This document shows positions 22,803 through 31,535 of a stretch of DNA of 38,748 nt, piece after piece; within the stretch, counting starts at the first letter, position 1, and the number at the start of each line of letters is the position of its first letter. Source of the DNA: Brachybacterium timonense (lineage in GTDB: Bacteria > Actinomycetota > Actinomycetes > Actinomycetales > Dermabacteraceae); NCBI RefSeq assembly GCF_900258505.1, contig NZ_LT984895.1:239564-278311 (forward strand). The letters are read 5' to 3'. The translations under genes were made by a program, and so were the position numbers. Below the pieces are notes generated by a model. It was not told the origin of the DNA. It saw only the letters and a program-made list of their open reading frames with translations, and did not search any database.

Positions 22803-24658
22803 AGCAGTGCTCCTAGCTCCTCGAGGGAGGACAGCAGGGTCTTGGTGTACGGGTGACCCGGCTTCGTGTAGACCTCGAGCGCTGGCCCGTACTCCACCAG
22901 CGTGCCGCGCTGCATGATCGCGATCGAGTCGGAGATTTCCAGCAGCAACGACAGGTCATGGGTGGTGAAGATGATCGCGAAGCCGTACTCCTCACGCAGT
23001 TGCATGATCTGATCCAGCACTTCGCGCTGCACCAGCAGGTCCAGGGCGGTGGTGGGTTCGTCCATGACGATCACCTCGGGCTCCAGCACCAGTGCGATCG
23101 CGATGGCGACGCGCTGCTTCATGCCGCCGGAGAGCTCATGCGGGTACGAGCTGATGCGCTCCTTGGGGATTCCCACGCGGACCAGCGCCTCCTGGGCCAT
23201 CTCCCGCCGACGTGCCGCGGGCAGGTCCGGACGGTGGACCTTCACCACGTCATCGAACTGGGCGCCGACGGAGATCACCGGGTTCAGGGCGTTCATGGCG
23301 CTCTGGAACACGATCGCCAGCTCGCTCCAGCGCAGAACGCGCAGCTCCGGCGCCTCGAGGTGGAGCAGATCCACGTCGGTGTCCCCGCCGCGGTCGCGCT
23401 CGGATAGGCGCCGATGGTAGGTGATCGAGCCAGCCTTCACCTCGGCGGGGTTGCGCAGAAGGCGGGTGATCGCATTGGTCAGGGTGGACTTGCCGGAACC
23501 GGACTCGCCGGCCAGGCCCAGCAGCTCACCGCGGTGCAGCGTGATGGAGACGTCGTCGACGGCACGCACGGTGCCTTCGGCCAACGGATAGTCGACCACC
23601 AGGTTCTCCACCGTGATGATCGGATCACCGGAGACTGCCCCGGGGCGGATCGAGGGTGCGACGTTCTCGTCGACGTCGGCCTGATCACTCGCGGCCGCGC
23701 TGCCCACTGCGGCGCCGCCCGGGTCCGTGGAAGCGACGCCGGAGACGGCAGCTTCGGCCCCAGCGGTGGACATGGCCATCGCCGACGCGCCGGAGCGTTT
23801 GGAGACCTTGGCGCGGGACTTGCCGGTGCGCAGGCGCGGGTTGGCGTACTCGTCGATGCCGAAGTTGATCAGCGCAAGACCGGCACCGATCAGTGAGATC
23901 GCCAGGCCCGGCGGAATGAACCACCACCAGGCGCCGATCCGCAGCGCCTGGGCGTTCTGCGCGAAGTACAGCATGGAGCCCCACGAGGTAGTGGTCAGCG
24001 AGCCGATGCCCAGGAACGACAGGCCAGCTTCGGAGAGGATCGCGCCGATCACCGAGAAGATGAAGCCCGAGCCTGCGATCGGCAGCGCATTGGGCAGGAT
24101 CTCCGCGAAGATGATCCGCCACCGTGACTCACCGGTGGCACGGGCCGCCTCCACGAAGTCGCGGTTGCGCAGCGACAGTGTCTGGGCGCGCAGCACACGA
24201 GCTGATCCGGCCCATGACGTGATGGTGATGACGATCGCCACCGAGATCATGCCGGTGGTCGGCAGCCACCCGGTGAGCACCACCAGCAGCGGCAGGCCCG
24301 GGATGACCAGGAACACCGAGGTGAGGATGTACAGAAGGTCATCGACAGTGCCCCGGAAGTAGCCGCCGATCAGGCCGATCGCAACGGAGACGATCTGCGA
24401 GAGAACACCGGCGAAAACGCCGACCAGCAGCGAGACGCGGGCGCCGTGGACGAACTGGCTGAAGACGTCCTGGCCCAGCTGAGTGGTGCCGAACCAGTGC
24501 GTGGCCGAGGGGCCCTCGAGGATATGCGGACCAGACTCGCGCGGGCCGTACGGGGCGATCAACGGGCCGAAGATCGCGACCAGCACGAACACGAGGACGA
24601 TGATCAGGCCCACACGGACCTTGCCGGAGGTGGGAATGAGGCGGGACAGCAGTGTCAT
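22799..24658 (-). CDS. Fused ABC permease (DppC-like) and ATPase (DppD-like)
   Basis: One 619-residue chain combines two normally separate subunits. Residues 1-300 are a DppC-type permease: N-terminal helix, about six membrane segments, WFGTTQLGQDVFSQFVHGARVSLLVG and the EAA loop EAARATGESRWRIIFAEILPNALP. A 45-residue Ala/Gly/Ser-rich linker follows. Residues 345-619 are an OppD-type ATPase with Walker A GESGSGKST (Lys390), QSAMNALNPV, signature LSGGMKQRVAIAIAL, Walker B EVIVMDEPTTALD and HDLSLLLEI. ATG 24658 lies one base past the stop of the other permease. No stop or frame change separates the halves, so the fusion looks genuine. Confidence 0.9.
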   Translation of the reverse strand: MTLLSRLIPTSGKVRVGLIIVLVFVLVAIFGPLIAPYGPRESGPHILEGPSATHWFGTTQLGQDVFSQFVHGARVSLLVGVFAGVLSQIVSVAIGLIGGYFRGTVDDLLYILTSVFLVIPGLPLLVVLTGWLPTTGMISVAIVITITSWAGSARVLRAQTLSLRNRDFVEAARATGESRWRIIFAEILPNALPIAGSGFIFSVIGAILSEAGLSFLGIGSLTTTSWGSMLYFAQNAQALRIGAWWWFIPPGLAISLIGAGLALINFGIDEYANPRLRTGKSRAKVSKRSGASAMAMSTAGAEAAVSGVASTDPGGAAVGSAAASDQADVDENVAPSIRPGAVSGDPIITVENLVVDYPLAEGTVRAVDDVSITLHRGELLGLAGESGSGKSTLTNAITRLLRNPAEVKAGSITYHRRLSERDRGGDTDVDLLHLEAPELRVLRWSELAIVFQSAMNALNPVISVGAQFDDVVKVHRPDLPAARRREMAQEALVRVGIPKERISSYPHELSGGMKQRVAIAIALVLEPEVIVMDEPTTALDLLVQREVLDQIMQLREEYGFAIIFTTHDLSLLLEISDSIAIMQRGTLVEYGPALEVYTKPGHPYTKTLLSSLEELGALL

Positions 24659-24659
24659 C

Positions 24660-25637
24660 TCAGGCCTCCACTCGGGTGCGCGGATCGAGGAACACGTAGA
24701 CCACATCCGCCAGCAGGTTCGCGAGGATCACGCAGACGGAGATCAAAAGGAACAGGCCCTGCATGAGGGGGAAGTCCTGCGACTGGACGGCCTGGAACAG
24801 GATGTAGCCGATGCCGGGGTAGTTGAAGATGACCTCGGTCAGCATGGAGCCAGAGACCACCGCGCCCAGCGACATGGCGAAGCCGGTGATCGAGGGCAAG
24901 ATCGCGTTGCGTGCCCCGTACGTGAACAGGATCGTGCTGGGCTTGAGCCCCTTGGCTTCGGCCATCGTCACGTAGTCCTCACCCAGAACGGTGACGGTCA
25001 TGTTGCGCATGCCGATCACGCTGCCGGCGAAGGAGCTGAGGATGATGGTGATGGCGGGTAGTAGCGAGTGGTAGAGCACCGACAGGATGTACTCGGGATA
25101 GAAACCCTGCACCATGAACCGGTCGGCGCCGCCGGCGATCGGGAACCACCCCAGGTTCACCGAGAACACCAGCACGAGCAGCAGCGCCATCCAGAAGTAG
25201 GGCACCGCGTTGAGGAAGGTCAGGGCCGGCAGCATGTAGTCGGTGACCTTGCCGCGCCGCCAGGCGAGCACAACTCCGAGTGCCGTGCCGATCAGGAAGG
25301 ACAGCACCGTGGTGGTTCCTACCAGGCCGAGTGTCCAGGGCAGCGCTTGCAGCGCGAGCTCGGTCACCGGCACGGGGAAGTAGGAGATCGACCGACCGAA
25401 GTCTCCGGTGAGGATATTGCCCATGTAGTCGATGTATTGGACGATCATCGGCTCATCGGAGATGCCGTACGCGGCGGTGAGAGCGGCGACGGCGTCGGGG
25501 GAGATCTGTCCTTCCATGCGCTCCATGAGCAGCGTCACTGGGTCCCCCGGCATGAGGCGGGGGATGAGGAAGTTCAGGGTGATCGCGGCCCACAGGATGA
25601 ACCCGTAGAGCATGATCTTCCGCAGCAGGTACTTCAT
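24660..25637 (-). CDS. Peptide-type ABC permease (DppB/OppB-like)
   Basis: A 325-residue permease with about six membrane segments. The N-terminus KYLLRKIMLYGFILWAAITLNFLIPRLMPGDPV is typical of DppB (..PGDP), and the EAA loop is YVTMAEAKGLKPSTILFTYGARNAILP. The ATG at 25637 has GGAGG at ideal spacing; an upstream extension lacks one. It should dimerise with the permease half of the fusion protein encoded next in the operon. Confidence 0.92.
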   Translation of the reverse strand: MKYLLRKIMLYGFILWAAITLNFLIPRLMPGDPVTLLMERMEGQISPDAVAALTAAYGISDEPMIVQYIDYMGNILTGDFGRSISYFPVPVTELALQALPWTLGLVGTTTVLSFLIGTALGVVLAWRRGKVTDYMLPALTFLNAVPYFWMALLLVLVFSVNLGWFPIAGGADRFMVQGFYPEYILSVLYHSLLPAITIILSSFAGSVIGMRNMTVTVLGEDYVTMAEAKGLKPSTILFTYGARNAILPSITGFAMSLGAVVSGSMLTEVIFNYPGIGYILFQAVQSQDFPLMQGLFLLISVCVILANLLADVVYVFLDPRTRVEA

Positions 25638-25711
25638 GCGGTGCCTCCGTGGCGTGAGTACGACAAGGCTGGGGGTGGGGGCCGACGGGTGGCCGACCCC
25701 CACCGACTCGA

Positions 25712-27376
25712 TCAGTCCTCGGTGGGTGTCAGCTTCTGGACGATGAGCAGACGGTCGGGGGTCTGGAACGGAGCGCCCAGCGCGTAGGGGTCATCCGCGT
25801 TGGGGAAGCCGGTCCAGTTGACGGTGTTGTAGTGGAACCAGTTCGGTGCCGGGTACAGCGGCAGGTTCGGCATCTGCTCGACCATGATCTTCTGCAGGTC
25901 AACGGTGGCTGCAGCGCGGGCCTCGTCGTCGGCGGCCACCGAGTACGCAGCAAAGGCCTTATCAGCCTCTTCGCGGTAGAAGCGACCGAAGTTCTGGTTC
26001 ACCGTGCCGGACTCCACCTTGTACTCGGAGCTCATCATGAAGCGGTACATGTCGAACGGGGTGTTGCCAGCGCCGAAAGCGCCCAGGGCAAGCACGAACT
26101 GTCCGGTGCCGCGCTTCTCGGTGTACGCCTCCAGGGAGATGCCCTGCGAGGTGAGCTTGACGCCGATCTTTTCGAACTGCTCGCCCAGGAGGGTGGCGAC
26201 GTCGATCAGGTCCACCCAGTCCGAGGGCAGCTCGATGGTGAAATCGAGCTTCTCGCCACTGGGCGCAACGCGGATGCCGTCCGAACCCTTGGTGTACCCG
26301 GCCTCATCGAGGATCCGGTTGGCCTCGTCGACGTCATAGGTGTAGGCGGCGTCCGTGTACTCTTCGGCGATCGCCTTCTCGAACGTGGGCTTCGGCAGCC
26401 CGGTGGGGTGAGCCGGCTTCACGTAGCCCTGAATGGCGACGTCACAGATCTGCTGACGGTCGATCGCTGCGGACAGCGCCTTCTTCAGCTCGAGGTCCTT
26501 CCACAGCGGGTTCTCGTCGTTCGGGATCAGGCAGACGACACCCGCACCCGGGAGCCAGGTGCCCCGATGCTCGGGATCGGCCTTATGGAAGACGTCCTCG
26601 ACATTCGCCACGAATCCGCCGGCCCAGTCGAGGTCACCGGAGGCAAGAGTGTTCACGAAGGTCTCGCCGGTGATGGCGGGGAACTGGAGAGACTGGACCT
26701 GGAAGCCTTCCTTGTTCCAGTAGTCCTCGCGCTTCTTGAGGGTGTAGAGCTGTTCGCCGAACTGGTCGAGGACGTATGGACCGGTGCCGATGGGCTCCTC
26801 GATGACGGCCTCGATGGGGTCGAGGTCCTTCCAGATGTGCTCGGGCAGCATCTGGATGTTTCCGATGGCTTCGATGTAGGCGAGCTGCGGGCCGTCGAAG
26901 GTGATCTCGGCGGTGGTGTCGTCGATCTTCTTCGCGTCGGTGATGGGGCGGGCCGTGTAGTTGGCGGCCGGATTGTCCCGCATGAGCAGGAAGGTGAACA
27001 CAACGTCGTCGGCGTCAAACTTCTCGCCGTCGCTGAAGGTCACATCGTTGCGCAGGCTGATGGTGAGGACGTTGCCTTCCTCGTTGAACTCCATCGACTC
27101 CGCCAGCCACGGGATCTGGTTGCCCAGCTGGATGGGGGTGGAGATCATGAGCGGTTCGTACACGAAGGAACGTGAACCGTTGAGCGAGGTCGGGCTGAAG
27201 GGGTTGAAGTTCTTCTGGAATGTGTTGGCGCCCACTGGGTAGAGGGTGAGCGGCGGGAGGTTCTTGCCGCCACCGCCGCCACCGGCCCCGTTCGGGCCGC
27301 CGGAGCAGGCCGCCAGGGCGCCTGCGGTGAGTCCAGCGGCGCCGGTGCCGAGGACGAATCGTCGTGAGATCTGCAT
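25712..27376 (-). CDS. Tat-exported solute-binding lipoprotein, peptide/muropeptide type (SBP_bac_5)
   Basis: A 554-residue family 5 binding protein. The N-terminus MQISRRFVLGTGAAG carries a twin-arginine motif, and the lipobox ALAAC places the lipidated Cys at 24. A Gly-rich tether follows. Family features include VYEPLM, ISLRNDVTFSDGEKFDADDVVFTF and GTGPYVLDQF. GGAAGGA precedes ATG 27376. It should capture the ligand outside the membrane and deliver it to the permeases. Next to namZ and murQ, the ligand is probably a MurNAc-containing sugar or muropeptide rather than a simple peptide. Confidence 0.92.
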   Translation of the reverse strand: MQISRRFVLGTGAAGLTAGALAACSGGPNGAGGGGGGKNLPPLTLYPVGANTFQKNFNPFSPTSLNGSRSFVYEPLMISTPIQLGNQIPWLAESMEFNEEGNVLTISLRNDVTFSDGEKFDADDVVFTFLLMRDNPAANYTARPITDAKKIDDTTAEITFDGPQLAYIEAIGNIQMLPEHIWKDLDPIEAVIEEPIGTGPYVLDQFGEQLYTLKKREDYWNKEGFQVQSLQFPAITGETFVNTLASGDLDWAGGFVANVEDVFHKADPEHRGTWLPGAGVVCLIPNDENPLWKDLELKKALSAAIDRQQICDVAIQGYVKPAHPTGLPKPTFEKAIAEEYTDAAYTYDVDEANRILDEAGYTKGSDGIRVAPSGEKLDFTIELPSDWVDLIDVATLLGEQFEKIGVKLTSQGISLEAYTEKRGTGQFVLALGAFGAGNTPFDMYRFMMSSEYKVESGTVNQNFGRFYREEADKAFAAYSVAADDEARAAATVDLQKIMVEQMPNLPLYPAPNWFHYNTVNWTGFPNADDPYALGAPFQTPDRLLIVQKLTPTED

Positions 27377-27450
27377 GGTGTTCCTTCCAACGGGGGCGGC
27401 GACGGTGTAATCCGTGCCAGGTGTGGGGTGAGAGGGGTAGGTCGTGCAGG

Positions 27451-28632
27451 TCATGCGGGGGGTTCTGCCGGCTTCACGCCGACGGGAGGCGTGGGTGGGG
27501 CCGGGGAGGCGGCGAGGATCTGGTCGAGTCCGGCGCCGTCGTCGATGCCTTCACGCAGGGCGGCGGAGCCCCACAGCAGGTCGACGAAGAAGGGGCGGCC
27601 CTCTTCGTGCGGACGCCACAGCGGCTGCTGCGGGTACAGGCGGGCGATCGTGGACAGCAGCGTGTAGGCCAGGGCGGTTGTGTCCAGGGCGGCGGAGTCA
27701 GTCAGATGCAGCTGCACGCCATGCACCTGCGTGTCGGCACATTTCGAGAACGTGGGCCGGAAGACTGCTTCGCGCACCGTGAGGCCCGGTAGATCCTGCT
27801 CGCGCAGCGCGGCAGCGAGTCGTGCGTCCGTCCAGTCCGCACCGATCAGCTCGAAGGGCCGGGTAGTGCCTCGCCCTTCGGACAGCGTCGTGCCCTCGAT
27901 GAGACCCGTGGCGGGGTACAGCATCGCCGTGTGCAGCGTGGGCATGTTCGGGGAGGGCATCACCCACGGGTCCTCGAGGGTGGCGGGGGCGCCGTCCCAG
28001 TCTGCCGTGTCGATGACGGTGAGCTCGGGGTTGGTGCCGGTCTCGGCGGGCACGTGCTCGGCGGCGAACCAGCGGGCGAGCTCGCCGAGTGTGAGGCCGT
28101 GCTGCAGGGGCACGTTGACGCGGCCGACGAAACTGGAGAAGGCGCTGTCCAGGCCGGGGCCGGCAGCCGTGCGGCCCAGAGGGTTCGGACGGTCCAGCAC
28201 CGTGATCGGCAGTCCGATGCGCGCCGCGGAGCACAGCAGATCGAAGAGCGTCCAGGTGTATGTGTAGAAACGGGTGCCGATGTCCTGCAGGTCCACGACG
28301 AGATGGTCCGCACCGCTGCGCTGAAGCAGCGCATCGAGGTCCGGCCCGCTGACCAGATAGGTGTCCAGCACCGGGAGTGACGTGGCGGCGTCCACTCCAT
28401 CGCCGTCGCTCTCGCCAGCCTGCACGGCGCCCCAGTAGCCGTGCTCGGGGGTGAGCAGACAGGCCAGCGGCACACCGGCAGCGTGCAGGGCATCGACACC
28501 GCGCGATAGATCAGCTGTGACAGAGGTGTAGTTCGCGCACAGTGCGATCTTCTGGCCGGGTAGAAGGGAGGGGTCGGCGAGGACGCGCGCCAGCCCCGTG
28601 GTGGGGGCGTTGGCTCCGAAGGGAGCGGTCAT
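27451..28632 (-). CDS. namZ: Exo-beta-N-acetylmuramidase NamZ (DUF1343, GH171)
   Basis: A 393-residue glycosidase of the DUF1343 family, whose characterised member releases MurNAc from the non-reducing end of peptidoglycan fragments. Conserved segments are LLTPEHGYWGAVQAGE, DLVVDLQDIGTRFYTYTWTL (here HLVVDLQDIG), TVLDRPNPLGRTAAGPGL, WVMPSPNMPTLHTAMLYPATGLIEGTTLSEGRGTTRPFELIGA and RPTFSKCADTQVHGVQLHLTD. Unlike secreted homologues, no signal peptide is visible from either possible start (28632 or 28665), so it probably acts on imported fragments. GGAG lies upstream of ATG 28632. It is the first gene of the importer/murQ operon. Confidence 0.9.
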   Translation of the reverse strand: MTAPFGANAPTTGLARVLADPSLLPGQKIALCANYTSVTADLSRGVDALHAAGVPLACLLTPEHGYWGAVQAGESDGDGVDAATSLPVLDTYLVSGPDLDALLQRSGADHLVVDLQDIGTRFYTYTWTLFDLLCSAARIGLPITVLDRPNPLGRTAAGPGLDSAFSSFVGRVNVPLQHGLTLGELARWFAAEHVPAETGTNPELTVIDTADWDGAPATLEDPWVMPSPNMPTLHTAMLYPATGLIEGTTLSEGRGTTRPFELIGADWTDARLAAALREQDLPGLTVREAVFRPTFSKCADTQVHGVQLHLTDSAALDTTALAYTLLSTIARLYPQQPLWRPHEEGRPFFVDLLWGSAALREGIDDGAGLDQILAASPAPPTPPVGVKPAEPPA

Positions 28633-28970
28633 CGGTGACTCCTTCACGGCGGTGTGGTGGGTCACAGACTAAACATCCGCCGAATCGAGAATGAAAGAAA
28701 AATTCGTTCCGTTACCGAAGTGTGACCCCGGATGCGTGGCACTCCAGCGGTCTGATTCGCGGGGTCGACGGGCCGGCGGGATGGGACGTGGGTGGAATAC
28801 GCACTAGCCAGACGCATGGTCCCGCGGTGGTGGCGAGTGCTGCGGCACGACGGGGCCCCTTGAAACGGACTTTCGTGCATGTGAGGATCGCCTGCATCCA
28901 TGCCCCGCAGCGCCGCGACTGATCAGCGTCGATCACAGCAGAGGGTCGAGCCCCATCCGCAGGAGATGCC
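28633..28970. promoter_or_regulatory. Divergent intergenic region with A/T-rich inverted repeat upstream of namZ
   Basis: No gene is supported in these 338 bases. GAATGAA (28689-28695) and TTCGTTC (28703-28709) form an inverted repeat with one mismatch around seven bases, in the most A/T-rich stretch nearby and about 60-75 bp upstream of namZ. That fits an operator for the muramic-acid operon; an RpiR/MurR-type regulator would be the natural candidate but none is encoded in the window. Confidence 0.4.
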
Positions 28971-29921
28971 ATGAGCACCACGTACCGCCACCTCGCCGCC
29001 GGTGACCTGCCCGCGCTGACCGCACTGCTCACCCGTGCCGTGCCGCGTGATGTGATCTCCGTGCGCCGCCTGGCCCAGAACCTGCTGCTGGAACCTCATC
29101 ACGACCCGCGCGGTCTCGTGGTTGCCGAGGACAGCGAGCACGGTGTCGTCGGCTTCCTCTATGGCACGGTGGCGGATGGCGGCATCCACGAGAATCCCAC
29201 AACCGGGTACCTCACCATCGGCGCCGTCGACCCTGTCGTGCAGCGGCACGGCATCGGCAGTGAACTGCTCGACCGCGTCATGGCCCACCTGGCCGCGCGC
29301 GGGGCGGCCCGCGTGGTCGTCAGCGGATACCCGCAGGCCTATTTCTGGCCCGGCGTGGATCTCGAGGAGAACCCGGGCACCGGTGCATTCCTCACCGCCC
29401 ACGGCTTCACGTCCGGATCGGTGGCGGCCGCAATGCACCGGGACCTTGACGCCTGGGCAATGGACGATCGCGCCCGGGACCTCGTTGCTACGCGCGAAGC
29501 CGAGGGCTATCGCTTCACCCCTGCCACACTCGAGGATCTGCCGGAGACCATCGCTTTCGCGCGCGAGAGGTTCGCACCTGACTGGGGCGAGGCGTTGCGC
29601 ACCGCCGTGCTGCACCGCCCAGATGCCACAGCCGCCCTGCTCATCGCACGCCATCCGGACGGACACGTGGTCGGCTTCGCCACGTCCGGCGTGTACGGCG
29701 ATTCACCGGAACGTTTCGGTCCCTTCGGTGTGGATGAGTCTCAGCGAGGCAAGGGGCTCGGGCGCATCCTGCTGAACCTCACGCTGCAGCGCATGCGCTC
29801 GGATGCCGCGCACAGCGCATGGTTCCTGTGGACCGGCGAGCAGACCCCGGCCGCCTCCCTGTACCGCTCCACCGGGTTCACGACCGTGCGGCGCTTCACC
29901 GCCTTCAGCCGCGAGCTGTGA
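28971..29921 (+). CDS. Tandem GNAT acetyltransferase
   Basis: A 316-residue protein with two GNAT domains. The N-terminal half has YLTIGAVDPVVQRHGIGSELLDRVMAHL (acetyl-CoA loop QRHGIG) and the C-terminal half FGPFGVDESQRGKGLGRILLNLTLQRM (loop QRGKGLG), followed by the typical LYRSTGF. AGGAGA lies upstream of the ATG. It is transcribed away from the namZ operon and may share its control region, so an amino-sugar substrate is conceivable, but nothing in the sequence proves it. Confidence 0.85.
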   Translation: MSTTYRHLAAGDLPALTALLTRAVPRDVISVRRLAQNLLLEPHHDPRGLVVAEDSEHGVVGFLYGTVADGGIHENPTTGYLTIGAVDPVVQRHGIGSELLDRVMAHLAARGAARVVVSGYPQAYFWPGVDLEENPGTGAFLTAHGFTSGSVAAAMHRDLDAWAMDDRARDLVATREAEGYRFTPATLEDLPETIAFARERFAPDWGEALRTAVLHRPDATAALLIARHPDGHVVGFATSGVYGDSPERFGPFGVDESQRGKGLGRILLNLTLQRMRSDAAHSAWFLWTGEQTPAASLYRSTGFTTVRRFTAFSREL

Positions 29922-29953
29922 CACCACAGAGCCGTGACACCACAGAGCCGTGA
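29915..29953. repeat. 16-bp tandem repeat at the GNAT 3' end
   Basis: The unit GC[TC]GTGACACCACAGA occurs twice (29915-29930, 29931-29946) and starts a third time. It spans the GNAT stop codon. It lies in the 174-bp spacer before the LarA gene and has no evident role. Confidence 0.7.
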
Positions 29954-30095
29954 GTGCAAGGAGCAGCGACAGCCGCGGGCGAGGGCGGCCACGACCGCGG
30001 ACAGGCGAGCCGAGAGCCGTGACAGTCGCGAGCAGCCGGGCGACCACGTGTGGCAGCCCCTTGCCTCGGCGGCGGGAACGGAGAATGCTGGTCGA

Positions 30096-31478
30096 ATGAG
30101 CGCCCCGACGGATTCGACACCGACCCCGACGCCCGCCGCCAGCGACAGCACACGCACTCGCGACGACGCCCCCATGATCCTCCCGATCCCGGAGGGCCTT
30201 GCTGAGCGTGCCGCCATGATCGGCGGGCCCGGGCAGATCCTCACCCCGCAGCAGGTCGCCGAGTTCGTCACCACGCAGCTCGCTGCCCAGGACCTTGATG
30301 GCGCGAGCGTCTGCGTCATCATCCCCGACGGCACCCGCACCGTCCCGCTGCCGCAGATCCTGCGACCGTTGCACGCCGCCCTCCATGGACGTGCCTCGAA
30401 GGTCACGGTGCTCATCGCCCTGGGCACCCACGCCGCCATGAGCGAATCCGCGATCGAGACACTCGTCGGCGCCACCGAGAAGGGTCTCGCGGGAACCTAT
30501 CCCGGCTGGGAGATCCTCAACCACGCCTGGGACGACCCCGAACAGATCGCCGACCTCGGCGAGATCAGCGCCGACCGGATCACCGAGCTGTCTGGCGGTC
30601 TGCTCACCGACGTGCCGATGCGCGTGCAGATCAACCGTCACGTGGTCGAGCACGACGTGGCGCTCGTGGTCGGTCCCGTCTTCCCGCACGAAGTCGTCGG
30701 CTTCTCTGGCGGCACGAAGTACTTCTTCCCCGGCTGCTCCGTGCACGACGTGATCGATGTGTCCCACTGGGTGGGCGCGCTCATCACCGCGAGCCGGATC
30801 ATCGGCGCGCTCGGCATCACGCCGGTGCGGCAGCTCATCGATGCCGCCAGCGAGCGTATCCCCGCTCGCCAGCTGTGCTTCACCTGCGATGTTGAAGGGG
30901 CCGACGACCTGGGTGCCATCGCCTTCGGTGACCCGCAGTCGGCCTGGGCCGCGATGGCGACCGTGGCCGCACAGACCCACATCACCTACGTGGAGAAGCC
31001 CTACCAGCGGATCGTCGCGATCGTCCCGGAGATGTACGAAGACATCTGGACCGGGGCGAAGGGGTTCTATAAGTCCGAACCGGTGTGCGCCGACGGCGGC
31101 GAGGTGATCATCTACGCCCCGCACATCACCGAGGTGGCAGCCATGCACCCCGGGCTGAAGGACATCGGCTACCACACCATCGAGTACTTCACGAAGCAGT
31201 GGGACCGCTTCAAGGACCACCCCTGGGGGGAGCTCGCCCACTCCACGCACGTCACTGGATTGGGCACCTACGACCCCGAGACCGGGGTGGAGACCCCGAG
31301 GGTGCGTCGCAGCTTCGCCACCTCGATCCCGCCGGAAGTGTGCGCCGAATACAACGTGCCCTACGTTGATCCAGAGAGCCTGGACTTCGATGCCCTGCGT
31401 GCGGACCCCGACACCCTGGTGATCGATCGGGCCGGTGAGGTGCTGTACCGCCTCGCCTCGGAGCGGCCGACGGCCTGA
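30096..31478 (+). CDS. LarA-family nickel-pincer racemase/epimerase
   Basis: A 460-residue DUF2088/LarA enzyme that uses the nickel-pincer nucleotide to racemise or epimerise 2-hydroxy acids by hydride transfer. Residues that match the studied lactate racemase are in register: Asp78-x-x-Arg81 (DGTR), His112 (GTHAAM), His198, the cofactor-linking Lys208 (HEVVGFSGGTKYFFPG) and His224 (SVHDVIDVSHW). The H/K/H spacings of 10 and 26 are those of the characterised enzyme. ATG 30096 is the best start, with GGAG rather far upstream. The substrate is open: lactate is possible, but the neighbouring LacI, glycerate kinase and mannonate/polyol dehydrogenase point towards a sugar acid. The cofactor genes larE and larB are 1.3 kb away. 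Confidence 0.9.
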   Translation: MSAPTDSTPTPTPAASDSTRTRDDAPMILPIPEGLAERAAMIGGPGQILTPQQVAEFVTTQLAAQDLDGASVCVIIPDGTRTVPLPQILRPLHAALHGRASKVTVLIALGTHAAMSESAIETLVGATEKGLAGTYPGWEILNHAWDDPEQIADLGEISADRITELSGGLLTDVPMRVQINRHVVEHDVALVVGPVFPHEVVGFSGGTKYFFPGCSVHDVIDVSHWVGALITASRIIGALGITPVRQLIDAASERIPARQLCFTCDVEGADDLGAIAFGDPQSAWAAMATVAAQTHITYVEKPYQRIVAIVPEMYEDIWTGAKGFYKSEPVCADGGEVIIYAPHITEVAAMHPGLKDIGYHTIEYFTKQWDRFKDHPWGELAHSTHVTGLGTYDPETGVETPRVRRSFATSIPPEVCAEYNVPYVDPESLDFDALRADPDTLVIDRAGEVLYRLASERPTA

Positions 31479-31535
31479 GACTCGCGTACTGCTCAGTCGG
31501 CGTCAGCACGCACGATCACAGACGCCTGTCGGGGA

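Noticed and set aside
25832..27175. A 447-codon plus-strand frame opposite the binding protein
   Set aside because: It is antisense to a clear Tat-lipoprotein receptor gene and has shadow-like composition.
28722..28922. A 66-codon plus-strand frame upstream of the GNAT gene
   Set aside because: No ribosome-binding site or recognisable motif, and it lies in the divergent control region.
29703..31250. A 515-codon minus-strand frame opposite the LarA gene
   Set aside because: The opposite strand encodes LarA with all catalytic residues in register; this frame is an antisense shadow typical of high-G+C DNA.
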